A stretch of 64,000 nt of DNA from Cryptomeria japonica (lineage: Eukaryota > Streptophyta > Pinopsida > Cupressales > Cupressaceae), in assembly GCF_030272615.1 (NCBI RefSeq), contig NC_081411.1:833330136-833394135 (forward strand), read 5' to 3'. The position numbers were made by a program, and so were the translations under genes. Of this stretch, positions 47,262 through 59,199 are shown in pieces (position 1 is the first letter of the stretch; each line of letters opens with the position of its first letter). The notes below the pieces were generated by a model. It saw nothing but the letters and a program-made list of their open reading frames with translations, was not told where the DNA came from and ran no database searches.

Positions 47262-47930
47262 AGTAGCACCTTATTGTATGCATTTATTAGATCGGCAATG
47301 TTAATTTTGTTAGTTTTGTGTATAGAGGAAAAATATATGAGACGAATAATGTTAGTTTTGTGAATTTTATCACTCTGCAAATCTTTATCTTGATCTTACT
47401 AAAAACTATCTTCTAATATATATTTTTTTATCTCCATCCTAGACATCTTGCCTTGGCTCGATCCTAAAAATAAAAGCATTACATCAAAACTTGAACCTGT
47501 ACTTAAACAAGGATTAATAAAAATAGGTCCTACCCCTCTCATTAATCTATCAGGTTTGCCAAGATTTAAATATTTTCATATTTAATTCTGTGAAAAGAGT
47601 GTCACAAAATATTTGGTTGCCTTGGTTTTAACCAACTTTAGATGATAACAACATAAAGAGATTTTAATAATAAAATATCACAATGAAACAATCATACAAG
47701 ATTATTAAATATAGATTTATCCTTCTAAACCTCTCTAACAAAAAGCAAACATGTAAGTCTTTGAACTAAATAATTACAATACAATTGTAATAGCCAAACT
47801 ATTTTAGGAGATCAAACACCCACACTTGAGGGGGAATCATTCACAACTATGATATAACATAATTTGTTGAAGTAATCAAGTTCAAGTTCCAAGATTAAAC
47901 ATTCCACAAATGAGAATACCCAAGACAAAA
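47262..47930. other. 3' flank of GULLO, no gene
   Basis: AT-rich flank; the segment after the stop diverges from the pseudogene copy within a few bases (GAAGGATAG is the last shared stretch). Confidence 0.5.
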
Positions 47931-48860
47931 TATTATCATACAAGTAATGTGAAATGTGCAACTAAGTCTTACATATAAAGGCAAGGATGAGTAGGTTAGA
48001 AAGTAGGAGAGAATGTTTGGCTACCCCTCCAAAAATGAGATGTATGAGGGTCACATGGGCTAAGTGTGAGGAAACATGTAGATTTCAAATGAGGTGACAA
48101 TAAAATATTAAAAATCTCACTACATGAGGTTCAGTGTAGTGTGAATAGATCAACTAGGTAGGATATTAACTAGTTAGATAAAAATACTTTTTACACTAAC
48201 ACCTCCCCTTAAGTGATGCTTCAAGAAAATAATAAAAACTAGAAAATGAGTCCTAACTACTAGGTTTGATGAGGTATATGAACATAAAGACAAAGACCTC
48301 GTTAAGTAGGTAGAACTGGTAAACATGATTGAAGAAGAACTAGTTTCTAAAGACCCTCTAACAAATACATATTAGGATAAGAGAGGCGAAAAAACACTGC
48401 ATGAATGACTTGAGGTACATTAATCGACTAATAATACATATATAACAAAGATGGATACATTATATGGAGCTGAAATTATATATGAAAAATATGATCAAGG
48501 AAATACAAATATGAAGTTTACAAATGAGCCTTTCATATAAAACCAATAGTGAGGACGTAAGAAGGTAGGATTGAATGTCTAATTACCCTTCGAAAACTAA
48601 GACATGTTTGAGATATTTGAGCCAAGTGTGGGGACACATGTAGATTCCACATGAGATGACATAAAAGGTAAAATCTATCTTCAAGTGAGCTTAAGTATAG
48701 TGCAAATAGGCATATTAGGTAAAACTAATATGGGTAAGAATTATTTTCATACTAACACTCCTCCTTAAGAGATACTTAGGGAAAAACCCAATTTCTAAAA
48801 AATGAATCTTGACAAGTAGGCTTGATGAAGTACTCATATGCAATAAAATTCTCTCATAAA
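47931..48860 (-). repeat. Duplicated LTR-like unit (old TRIM-type array)
   Basis: Two units 555 bp apart (about 47931-48300 and 48490-48860) share patterns such as ACACATGTAGATT(T/C)CA and ACACTAACA(C)CTCC(C)CTTAAG. On the minus strand each has a purine tract (AAGGGGAGG / AGGAGGAG) followed by TGTTAGT, like a PPT-LTR junction (48202 and 48757). The copies are clearly diverged and encode nothing. Confidence 0.4.
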
Positions 48861-49244
48861 TGAAGAAAAGGAGAAAAATCTATAATGACTAGAGTTGGTC
48901 TTCACAAGGATCTATAAAATTGTCTCAAAACATATTTAAGAAACTCTTATCAACGTAACATATGGGATTGATATGTTCAATCATGGATTATTAAAGTATA
49001 CTCTCACACGAGTTGCCATGTTTGGTTAGCATATGTGTTTGTGTTACCTCCAAGCCTAATATTTAACTTTTTTACCTATGTGATCAAGGAATTGATCTAT
49101 TGTGGTTTTCCTTCCCACCACCCTTCTCAACTTCAAAATATACTATTCACATTAGTTATTGAAGTAGCTTAAAGTATTTTATTGCTACATAGCCCTATAC
49201 ATTTTATATGTTGAATGCCTTGAGTGATTTTGATTAATTATATC

Positions 49245-51682
49245 TATTGAAAAAAGGTAGAGCCATAAAATTAGTATTGCAAGTACACAAAAAAACATAA
49301 AATGATATATTTGATTCATTTTGATAGATCTTCCATTGATATTCTTTGGCTATATAAAGCCATTGTTTTGCCCATATAACTAACCTACAAGAATATAACT
49401 TCCCACAACTAACCTACTAACTATATTATTTATTTAACAATTAACCTAAAACTAAATGTAAACCTATATGCCTAATGTAATACGCCAACATCCCCCCTCT
49501 TATTACATTAATTCGAACAAGAGTGGAACATTGCAAGGGTTTTGAACCCAACCCTTCTAGAGAATTTATGATGCACCTTCACCAATCCTCCTCACTCACC
49601 CAAGAAACACCGAAATGAATGCATCATTTGATCTCTTGATTGTAGAACTTGCAATCATCAGCACAACATGAGAGAACATAAGCGTTCCCACCCTCCATGC
49701 ACAATGAGACACATTTCATTTGAAATTCCACATCTCCTCTTAGTGTGTCTAATGCATCCTCTAATGTTGCACATGAGATTCCTTTCGTTGAACAGTCCAA
49801 ATCTTCTCCGAGTGTGTTTAATACCTCCTCAAGTTCTCTAGAAACAATCCCTCCTTTGATGTGCAAATCACCAACCAAACATTTGCACATGAGATGCCTT
49901 TCCTCGGGATGTCCACATCTCCTCTGAGTGTGTCTACTGTCTCTTCAAGTGCTTGACAAATCATAGATCAAATGTGATACACCAAGTGCACCCACAAGAA
50001 ATCTTGCCCCCCTTTCTCCTTGATGAGACACATAATGCCAAGCCCCCTTTTTTCTTCAGGGACACAAAGAGGATTCTTCTATTGCAATGAATCATCCCTA
50101 AGTGAGAAACTAGTTTAAGATGATAAATGGCCTCATGCCTCCATTGCCTCCAACCTCCGATATTACCTATTATACTTTATCTATCCATTTAACATCTTGA
50201 ATGAGTCTTTTGAGGCCTCATCAAATACTGCAAAGAGCATAATATAGGAGAGTGAACTCGATCTCCATTTGCCTTATGCATAAGACTACAATGAAAGTAG
50301 AGTCAACACCAGTTGATAATGTACAAATAAAATAATAGTTTTCTCCAACCATAGCTTTAATTGTTTGGATTTGCTCTTCTAATTCATTTTGTATTTTCCA
50401 ATCAGCCTTAATGCCACAGCCATTAAAAAGGATATAGTGTAGTGTCTTCATCCTATATATTTACCAAGTGGGTCACCTCGGGATGGTATTGAAGATCATA
50501 GAGTCTCCTGGGCTAGATTTTCTATAGCGGCCACAACAACATTCTGCAGACTTGTTCCCATAATAGAAAACCCTTCGGGCAATCTGACCACGTCGTCCCC
50601 ATGGCCCATCCTTATAGCAGGTCTCTCTTCCTCAGACTTCCCGTAAAAACTGGTCCCCTTCTGAACCATCATCTGCACTATCAACTAGAGGCCATGAAAA
50701 CAGCACAGTGGCCAACACAGTAGCAATAGCTTTGCGGCCACCGCGAGATTAAGAGTCCACAATACTAGACAGAAAAAGGAATAGAACAAAATGTCTTAGA
50801 GTACCAATATCATTCACAAAGGTTTCCTCTCATTCCCATGTACCTATGAATGAGGAAAAGACTGAATTTCCTGTAAGTCCTAAAACTTCACATAGATCTT
50901 TGACTTGCAACAAATTTTGTAAATAAAAAAACTACCTAAATTTCCATGATAAATATAACTGCTACTCTAACGACCCATCAAATCCAGGAAATGACAAGAT
51001 CCGATGCATAACAACGATTGATATGGTCTTTTGTGATAATTTTATCCACGATGTTGCACGCCCTCAATTTCTTAGATACCTGAAACTTTAATGGAGCCAA
51101 CCTTACCACGTATTGACAGGAATGATGATGATATCTATACTTCAACTTTTTCACAGGCTTTCAACGTAAAAATCTGTTTGCTAGGTTTGTGTGCTTTCGG
51201 ATTTGCAGAAAAATAGTGCAAAATAGCGTCCATTAAGGCCTAGATTGAGTTAAAGAAAAGATGGCGACACAGACCAAACTCCTCCTGAATGCCCCAACCT
51301 CTGCGTAGATCCCTTTTCTCATCAGAAAACTTCACAGGCAACGCACAGGCGAAACAAATCAATTATGCTCTGATGCAAGTCCTCTATCTGCTTCTATTCT
51401 CTTATTTTTCTCTGGTCACTATATGTTGAAAACTGGTAGAGCCATAAAATTAGTATTGCAAGTACACAGAAAACATAAAACGATATATTTGATATATTTG
51501 ATTCATTCTGATAGATCTTAGATTGGTGTTTTTTTTTTAATTGCTATATAAAGCCATTGTTTTGCCCATATAACCAACCTACCGGAATAAAAACTTCCCA
51601 TAACTAACCTACTAACTAGATTATTTTATTTGACAGTTAAACTAAAACTAAATGTAAACCTATGCCTAATGTAATATGCAAA
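49245..51682 (-). mobile_element. Element C: small non-autonomous LTR element, minus strand
   Basis: Direct repeats of about 250 bp (49245-49490 and 51424-51682) share TAGAGCCATAAAATTAGTAT, GCTATATAAAGCCATTGTTT and AAACTAAATGTAAACCTAT. On the minus strand the 3' LTR begins TGTTGGCGTATTACATTAGG right after the purine tract AATAAGAGGGGGGA. A primer-site-like GCATCAGAGCATAATTG (51362-51380) lies about 45 bp past the 5' LTR. The 1.9-kb interior has no retroviral domain but has gene-like pieces. Confidence 0.65.
49491..51423 (-). other. Interior of element C: gene-like, possibly captured, sequence
   Basis: Minus-strand frames at 49624-49890 (Cys/Glu-rich, with a repeating L-x-T-L-(G/R)-(E/G)-D unit), 50221-50451 and 50496-50684 (MMVQKGTSFYGKSEEERP) look more protein-like than the surroundings but are short and broken, and I do not recognise them. 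A repeat of about 100 bp (GTGTGTCTAATGC / GTGTGTTTAATAC / GTGTGTCTACTGT) underlies the first. On the plus strand ATG 51262 starts MATQTKLLLNAPTSA, a transit-peptide-like start ending at a TAG. Confidence 0.3.
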
Positions 51683-52025
51683 AAGTATTTTTGAGTGCCT
51701 ATGTTTCATGGATCCAAGAAATAAATGTGTATACACATGTTAAGGGGCCACATCTTAGCTGATTTAATACTATTTAATATTAGTTATTGCATACTGTTCT
51801 TGTGTAAGTCAATTAAATTTGAGTCCATATCGAGCTCTCTATGGCTAACATTAATCATGTTGAAGTCAAGGATTGAGGTATAAAGTTGACCTCTTTATTT
51901 GTCTTCTTGAGAGTATTAAGCAACACAACTTTGTTTTAGAAGAGCTAAAATAAATCTAAAGAATAGGCCCATTCTTATGTAATGGGTTCTATTTTCCTTC
52001 TTTATTGATGTTCCTTACCTCCTTG

Positions 52026-52728
52026 TGTTAATTATGGGTAGCTTGGACAGCTGTTCGTCCTTACCCAGAAATAACAGCATTAGTTATGGGTAGTTTTGGA
52101 CAGCTGTTCGTCCTGACCTAGAATTAGAAAATGGTTGTTTTTGTCAAACAAGTATTGTTAAGATAAAAACAATTGTTATTTAATAGTGGCTCTTTTTAGG
52201 CGACACCTCATATCCAAAATTAGTTATTGGTTATTGAGTTGTCTTAATCTCAGCCGTTGGTTTGAATTAATCTTGGCCGTTGGTTTTCCAATAGAGTAGT
52301 ATAAAAAGGGGTCATGGGTCATTTGGAAAATAAGAAGTCTTGAGAAGAACTTGCAGTGATAGCAAATAGTCTTGCAGTGTTAGCAAGAGGCACAATGATA
52401 GCGTTGATATAGCAGTGGAGGATATCAGCAGGAGATATTAGGAGTTTGTCAAAGTTCTGCCAGTAAGAGGCAAAGAATTTTTTTGTAATTCTTATATTGC
52501 TGAAGATTAATATATTTTCCATCTGTAGAACTTTTTTTCCCTTAGGGGTTTTTCCAGGGATGATTGTCCAAAATATTGTGTCCTTGTGTTGCTTATTTCT
52601 TTCCGTATTTTTAGTGAAGTTGCAGTTGTGTTATTTTTCGATATTCAGCTGTAAATTTATTTTCAGCAGTTAAATAATTTTTATGAGATAGGAGATTAAT
52701 AATCAGTGACTGCAATAGAATTTCTACA
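52026..52728 (+). repeat. 5' LTR of the Copia element (703 bp)
   Basis: TATAAAAAGG at 52300-52309 is the promoter TATA. The first 105 bp are two tandem copies of a 50-bp unit (52028-52079, 52080-52131), each with TTGGACAGCTGTTCGTCC. Two CCGTTGG motifs (about 52254 and 52281) sit just upstream of the TATA and look like MYB-type sites. Function inferred. Confidence 0.9.
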
Positions 52729-52832
52729 TGGTATCAGAGCTTTGTTGAGGGTAGAAAAGGTTTACCCTAAGCAAAGGAAAGAAATTTGAGTTTGACCTCT
52801 TTCGATTTATTGTTTTCCTTTATTTTTTTGAG

Positions 52833-53300
52833 ATGGCCTCAACAGGTTTGAGAGATTAGGACAGATTGGATGGTGCCTCAAATTTTGGTGTCTGGAAAGC
52901 CATAATTTCTTTATTGCTGGAAGAGAATGGTATCAAGGAATATGTTACCAGTACTGTAGCTGTACCTACAGATCCAGTACAACTTGCAGGATACAAGAAG
53001 GATGATGCCAAGGTGAGGAGGATAATCCTTGATGGTGTCAAGGACCATGTTGTTCCACATATCGCAGAGTTAGATACAACGAAGAAGATGTGGGATGCCA
53101 TTCTAAATCTGTACCAGAATGCTACCACTAACCGGAAGCTGATTCTCAGAGAAAAATTGAGGAATACCTGGATGAACAAAGGAGAAGATGTTACAAGTTA
53201 CCTCACCAGGCTTAGACTTGTCAAGGACGAGTTAGCAACTATTGGAGATAAGCCAAATGAAGACGAGCTAGGTAAGAATAGCTCTAAATGGGTTTTCTGA
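52833..53300 (+). pseudogene. Copia gag (broken)
   Basis: The start codon is at 52833 (MASTGLRD), and codon 9 is TAG (52857-52859) where relatives plausibly have Gln. The frame continues through LDGASNFGVWKAI and NLYQNATTNRKLILREKL, typical Copia Gag (UBN2-type), to a frameshift between about 53260 and 53300. Gag then continues in the pol frame with a zinc knuckle near 53550 whose first Cys is replaced (F-F-G-C-H-E-F-G-H-Y-V-S-D-C). Confidence 0.85.
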
Positions 53301-56300
53301 GCAGTGGGATGTCTTTGTTCAAGTTATTAATGGACGAGACACCTTACCAAGTTGGGATCGACTTTGGAGTGATTTCACTTAGGAGGAGCTTAGACTAAGC
53401 CTTGTCAATGGAGCCAACAATAAAAGTTAGAAAAGTGAGGTAGAACAAGAAAATGTTGCCCTAGCGGGAAAGGGGAAAACAAAGAAGGGATCTAGCAAAG
53501 GAGCAAATTCACAAATTGAAAAGAAGAAGGACCTATCTAAGGTCAAGTTCTTTGGTTGTCACGAGTTTGGCCACTATGTCAGCGATTGCCCACAAAGGAA
53601 GAAAGATAAGAAGGGAAAGAACCAAGTGGCAGCTTCAGCAAGTGCAGAGGAGCTCTCTAGTAGATTGGAGGATGAGTTTGCACTCATAGCCTATATGATT
53701 AGCTCAACCTCATAGAGTGTCTGGTATATAGACAGTGGGGCGTCATTTCATATGACAGGAGTTTGAGAGTACTTCTCCAGCTACAAGGAGGAGAACACCA
53801 GAATGCAGATCTCTATGGGGAACTTGTCCAAGCTCAACTCAGTTGGGAAAGGGATTGTTCAGCTTCAGAGGGAGAATGGAAAGGTAATTCCTCTTCATGA
53901 TGTGTTGCATGTGCCAGGCCTAGGTATGAATTTGGTTTCTGTATCTGTCCTTCAGGATAAAGGGTATAATGTTCTCTTTAGAGGGATGCATGTTTTGATT
54001 AAGCATAAAGATTGGAAATCACCCGTATTTATTGGAGTTAGGAGTGGTCGCCTTTATAGGTTGTAGTTTGATACTCCTAAGGCACTCATGAGTAGTAGTA
54101 ACCCTAGAGATCTTGGAGAGCTATGGCATAGGAGGATGGGCCATATTCATCATGGAGCACTTAGATTGCTTTGTGAGACGGTGACAAGTGTTCCAGAGGT
54201 GAGCACAGAGCATGATGATGTATGTAAGGGATATGTGCTGGGAAAGTTTGCGAAAGCATCTTTTCCAAGGAGTGACACCAGATCTATGAGTGTTCTTGAT
54301 CTAGTACATTCAAATGTATGTGGACCAATGTCGACAAAGTCTCTCAGAGGATATGAGTAGTATGTTACCTTTATTGATGATTTCTCTAGGAAGACCTGGA
54401 TATACTTCTTCAAGACCAAGGATGAGGTTTTCAGTCGCTTCCAAGAGTTCAAGGCTCTTGTGGAGAACTCAACAGGAAGGAAGATAAAGGTTCTTCGGTC
54501 AGACAATGGAGGCGAGTACAAAGGAAATGACTTCCAGGATTTCTGTACCAGAGAAGGAATCAAGAGAGAGTGGACTGTTCCTTACAATCCACAACAGAAT
54601 GGAGTTGCTAAGAGGAAGAACCGTTCTATTTCAGAGGCAGCAAGGGCTATGCTACATGACCAGGACATGCCTCGCTACTTATGGGCAAAAGTGTGTAGTA
54701 CAACAATCTACATTCAGAATAGGGTTCCACACAAGGTACTAGGGAAAATGACACCAGAGGAGGCTTTCACAGGGAAGAAGCCAGATGATGGTCACTTCAG
54801 GATATTTGGGAGTTTGGCATATTGCCTTATTCCTGGAGACACACATACCAAGTTAGATCAGACTGCAGAGAAGGGGTACTTTGTTGGGTATAGTGAAACT
54901 TCAAAGGCATATAGGATGTTCATTCCAGGGACCAGAAGAATTATTGTTAGATGTGATGTCAAGTTCATGGAGGACAAGGCGTTTAGAAGGTCCAGAGATT
55001 TGCCAGCAGATGATCGGAGTGAGCAGCCAACGAAAGCTCCAAGTCTAAGTCAAGGACAACAAAGCTCAAGTACAGTTACTAGTACAAGCATAGACTCAAG
55101 TAGTGAAGATTCACAGAGTATGGAGCAACTGGTGCAACAGGATATGCATCTAGATGATATAGAGGTTAATATTTCATCCTCTATAGTTGGCAGTAGGAAC
55201 CATGAGGTTCAAGACATACAAAGGGATACTCAGGAGTTTGTGGGAGCTCCTAGGAAGAGTACAAGATAGAGGAGACAACCAGCCAAGTTCAATGACTATG
55301 TGGCATTAGTCAGCCAGTTGGTAGATAGTGAACCTTCCAGCTATCAGGAAGCTGCAAAGCATCAAGTATGGCGAGATGCTATGGTTGAGGAATATAACTC
55401 AATAATGCAGAATGATGTATGGGAGGTAGTGCCTAGACCAACTGATAGAGCAATAGTTGGATCGCGTTGGATCTTCAAGATAAAGCATGGTGCAAATGGT
55501 AGCATCGAGAAATATAAGGCAAGGTTTGTGGCCAAGGGGTTCTCTCAGAAGGAGGGAATAGACTATGAGGAGACATTTGCTCCTGTGGCCAGGTATACTT
55601 CTATACGAGCTGTAATCTCATTTGCAGCGCAGATGGGATGGCAGATCCATCAAATGGATGTCAAGACAACATTCCTTAATGGGGAATTGAAGGAGGAGGT
55701 ATACATAGAACAACCAGAAGGCTTTGTAGCACACAGCAAAGAAACCCACGTGTGCAGATTAAAGAAAGCCTTATACGGACTCAAGCAGGCTCCCAGAGCG
55801 TGGTATGAGCACATTGATACATACTTGCAGGAAATGGGCTTTGTGAAGAGTGAGGCTTATGCGAACCTCTACTACTTGGTGGTTGGGGGTGAGGTTCTCA
55901 TTCTTGTTCTATATGTGGATGACTTGTTTCTTACTAGTGTGCTAGGGCTTATAGAGGATTGCAAGAGGGACCTTGCAGAAGAGTTTGAGATGAAGAATTT
56001 GGGACTTATGCACTACTTTCTACGCATGGAGGTGTGGCAGACTGATGGAGAGATTTTCCTTGGTCAAGGGAAATATTGCATTGAAATCCTAAAGAGATTC
56101 GAGATGGAAGATTGCAAAGCCATGTCTACACCCATGATCACTAATTGGAGGAAGGTAGATACATCCAAGGAAAAGGATGTTGATCCCACCCTATATAGGG
56201 AGTTGATTGGTTCGCTCATGTATTTGGTCAACACCAGGCCAGATATAGCCTTTGCAGTAAACTCTCTTAGTTAGTTCATGGTAGAGCCAAAGAGAGTGCA

Positions 56301-56877
56301 TTGGACGGTGGCTAAGCATGTGTTGCGTTATCTTCATGGTACAGTTGAGTACGGGATCAGATATGTTCGAGGTGAAGGTATCAAGTTGATAGGCTATACT
56401 GATGTAGATTGGGCAGGTAGTACAATGGACAAAAGGAGTACTTTAGGATGTTGTTTCAGCTTGGGATCAAGAGTTGTTTCTTGGTTCAACAGGAAGCAAA
56501 AATCTGTGGCCTTGAGTTCATCAGAAGCAGAATACATAGCAGCCAGCATGGCGACATGTGAAGCTATATGGCTTCGGAAGTTGCTAGTAGCCTTGTTTGG
56601 TCAGAAGGTTGAGACTAGGGTGATACACTACGACAATTAGAGTTGCATCAAGTTGATTGAGAATCCAGTGTTTCACGATAGATTGAAACATATAGACATC
56701 AGGTATCACTTCATCAGGGATTGTGTACAGAGGGGGATTGTTCAGCTACAGTACATACCTACAGAGGAGCAAGTAGCAAACATTCTAACAAAGGCATTGG
56801 GGAAGGCAAAATTCATCTTCTTTAGAGATAAGATGGGTGTCATGCAGAACAGCTTCCTCGCTAAGAGGGAGTGTTAA
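53301..56877 (+). pseudogene. Copia pol: protease, integrase, RT, RNase H (nine stops)
   Basis: A single frame holds the protease (WYIDSGASFHMTG, 53722-53760), integrase (HRRMGHIHH zinc region near 54125; VLRSDNGGEY near 54490), RT ([15 protein letters not shown] at about 55911-55922, [13 protein letters not shown]) and RNase H (SSSEAEYIA). Stops lie at 53380, 53428, 53713, 53764, 54064, 54358, 55267, 56272 and 56638; the true stop TAA (56875) lies within the 3' LTR start. The integrase has also lost conserved residues: first catalytic Asp (HSNVCGP), third catalytic Glu (NGVAKRKN) and a zinc Cys (CKGY). The RT active site itself is intact. Confidence 0.9.
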
Positions 56878-57574
56878 TTATGGGTAGCTTGGACAGCTGT
56901 TCGTCCTTACCCAGAAATAACAACATTAGTTATGGGTAGTTTTGGACAGCTGTTCGTCTTGACCTAGAATTAGAAAATGGTTTTTTTTGTCAAACAAGTA
57001 TTGTTAGGATAAAAACAATTATTATTTAATAGTGGCTCTTTCTAGGTAACACCTCATAGCCAAAATTAGTTATTGGTTATTGAGTTGTCTTAATCTCAGC
57101 CGTTGGTTTGAATTAATCTTGGCCGTTGGTTTTCCAACAGAGTAGTATAAAAAGGGGTCATGGGTCATTTCGAAAATAAGAAGTCGTGAGAAGAACTTGC
57201 AGTGATAGCAAATAGTCTTGCAGTGTTAGCAAGAGGCACAGTGATAGCGTTGATATAGCAGTGGAGGATATCAGCAGGAGATATTAGGAGTTTGTCGGAG
57301 TTCTACCAGTAAGAGGCAAGGAATTCTTTTGTAATTCTTATATTGCTGAAGATTAATATATTTTCCATCTGTAGAACTGGTTTTCCCTTAGGGGTTTTTC
57401 CAGGGACCATTGTCCAAAATATTGTGTCCTTGTGTTGCTTATTTCTTTCCGTATTTTTAGTGAAGTTGCAGTTGTGTTATTTTTCGATATTCAGCTGTAA
57501 ATTTATTTTCAGCAGTTAAATAATTTTTATGAGATAGGAGATTAATAATCATTGATTGCAATAGAATTTCTACA
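56872..57574 (+). repeat. 3' LTR of the Copia element (703 bp)
   Basis: Same length as the 5' LTR with no indels noticed and about 24 substitutions. It supplies the TAA that ends pol. Confidence 0.95.
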
Positions 57575-58120
57575 CCTTGCCCATGCAGTAGTACTCCCTT
57601 GCAATTAGCATCAAGTTTCTATTCTATGATAAAGGAATTATAGTTTTGAGATCTAAAAATTAGTTCACCCATTTGTAGCTAAAATAAGGAAAGTTCAAGT
57701 TGAAGACCTTCTTCAACCATTTTTACTTATGAAGAAAGAATGGGATTTGAGGATTTTTATCAATTGGTGACACTGTTAAGGATTTTATAGTCTCATCTAT
57801 GCATTGTTATAGATTTAAAGTACAAAATTCTATGTTCCTACAATGTTAGCTCTCCTAAAATATAATCTATAATCAGACATCATAAAAAAATGGCTTGTGG
57901 GGAAATTGTAGCTAATGATGATTTCATCAAGATAGAAGAGTTTAAGATGTATTTTATCAAGTTGAGAACTAGAGATAAGATATAAGATAGGATGAGAAGT
58001 TAAATTTTAGAAATGATTGATGATAAAACATACAACTAGCCTAGAGTGATCTAATAACTTTTGATATTAATATAGAATGGATGACACAAGTAAGCAAGGG
58101 AGAGTGTTAATAAGAGACAA

Positions 58121-59199
58121 TGGATGCCTTCTCCTACCTAAGTGGAATGTAACCTCAACCATTTCCCTAGACATTATTATAAAGAAGCAAAGATAAGGGC
58201 AAATTATTTGAAAATGCTAAGAATGTAAAAAAATACAAAACTTAGTTAGGAAGGTTGATGATCTTTGAGAATGCAAAATGAACATACGAAAGAATATATC
58301 TGAAAATATAAGATGTTAAGCCCAAGTTGATCCAGATATCTATGAAATGACTTCCTTAGATAATCCCCATGAGAATAATCTATAAAAATGCTAGATAAGA
58401 ACCAAAAGGATTACATGAGATTAGAACAACACAAAAATTTATAAAGCTATTAATATCATTTTTCTACATTCATGTCTAGGATATGACAATTTAAAAAGGA
58501 ATGGATTAGGAAATTAAAAGTCTCGCTACCTCAAAGCTTCTAGCAATTAAGAATTTTGAAGGACATAATAAACAATTATGAATTTAGAAGGATGAATTTG
58601 ATGGCCTTGCTACTTCTTTCTATAAAAGGAGTGGGTTACATCAAACTATTGTCAAACGCATCTTTGAAAGAAAAATAATTATTGCAAATATAATCTTATA
58701 CTTGAAATTCTTTTGAAATCAGTAATATATCTAAAATATTATGAAATTTATAGTTGTTATATATGATATATTATTCTAAAGAAAAGTTATGGATGAGTAC
58801 ATAGTTTCATTAAATAACCAAGTAAACTCATATAAACCTTACTTCGGAATACTTAGGAAAAGTATAGCTTGCGATTTAAAGAACCAAATAAGCGTAATAT
58901 AGAGAGCAGGTATGTCCTCCTTTATATACCCAAGGAATTAGATAAGAAGAATCTTAATAAAAAATAATAATACTTCTTTAAATGAAAATAAATAATATAT
59001 TAACTTGAGCAATCAAGATTATGAGGCATAACACCATGGCTATGACGGCTACAGCACAGAGCTAAATAAATCAAGAATAAAAAATCGGATAACCATTTCG
59101 TAGAGAGCTCATCACATCAGCCAGGAAAGAAAGAGCAGATTTGAAATTGGTGAACGGGTGTATCGGTGAAGGCCAACCAACGGGTTGAGAGGGTCAACG
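58121..59199. other. Gene-free interval between block B and the GULLO pseudogene
   Basis: AT-rich; no supported feature. Confidence 0.5.

Larger units (their letters stand above)
52026..57574 (+). mobile_element. Structurally complete Copia (Ty1) LTR retrotransposon
   Basis: The 5,549-bp element is bounded by equal 703-bp LTRs (TGTTAATTA...TTTCTACA) and perfect 5-bp target duplications CCTTG (52021-52025 and 57575-57579). The primer site TGGTATCAGAGC (52729-52740) matches initiator-Met tRNA and AAGAGGGAG (56863-56871) is the polypurine tract. Domain order is Gag, protease, integrase, RT, RNase H, which defines Copia. By hand count the LTRs differ at about 24 of 703 sites (3.4%). Stops and a frameshift make it non-autonomous now. 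Confidence 0.95.
49165..58120 (+). repeat. Dispersed block B (diverged copy of block A)
   Basis: This is the counterpart of the block at 17,960-24,760, here split by element C (49245-51682) and the Copia element (52026-57574). Surviving parts are 49,165-49,244, 51,683-52,025 and 57,575-58,120. No coding sequence recognised. Confidence 0.7.

Noticed and set aside
51262-51310. Start of a plastid-targeted gene on the plus strand
   Set aside because: Only 15 codons before a stop; listed only as part of the element C interior.
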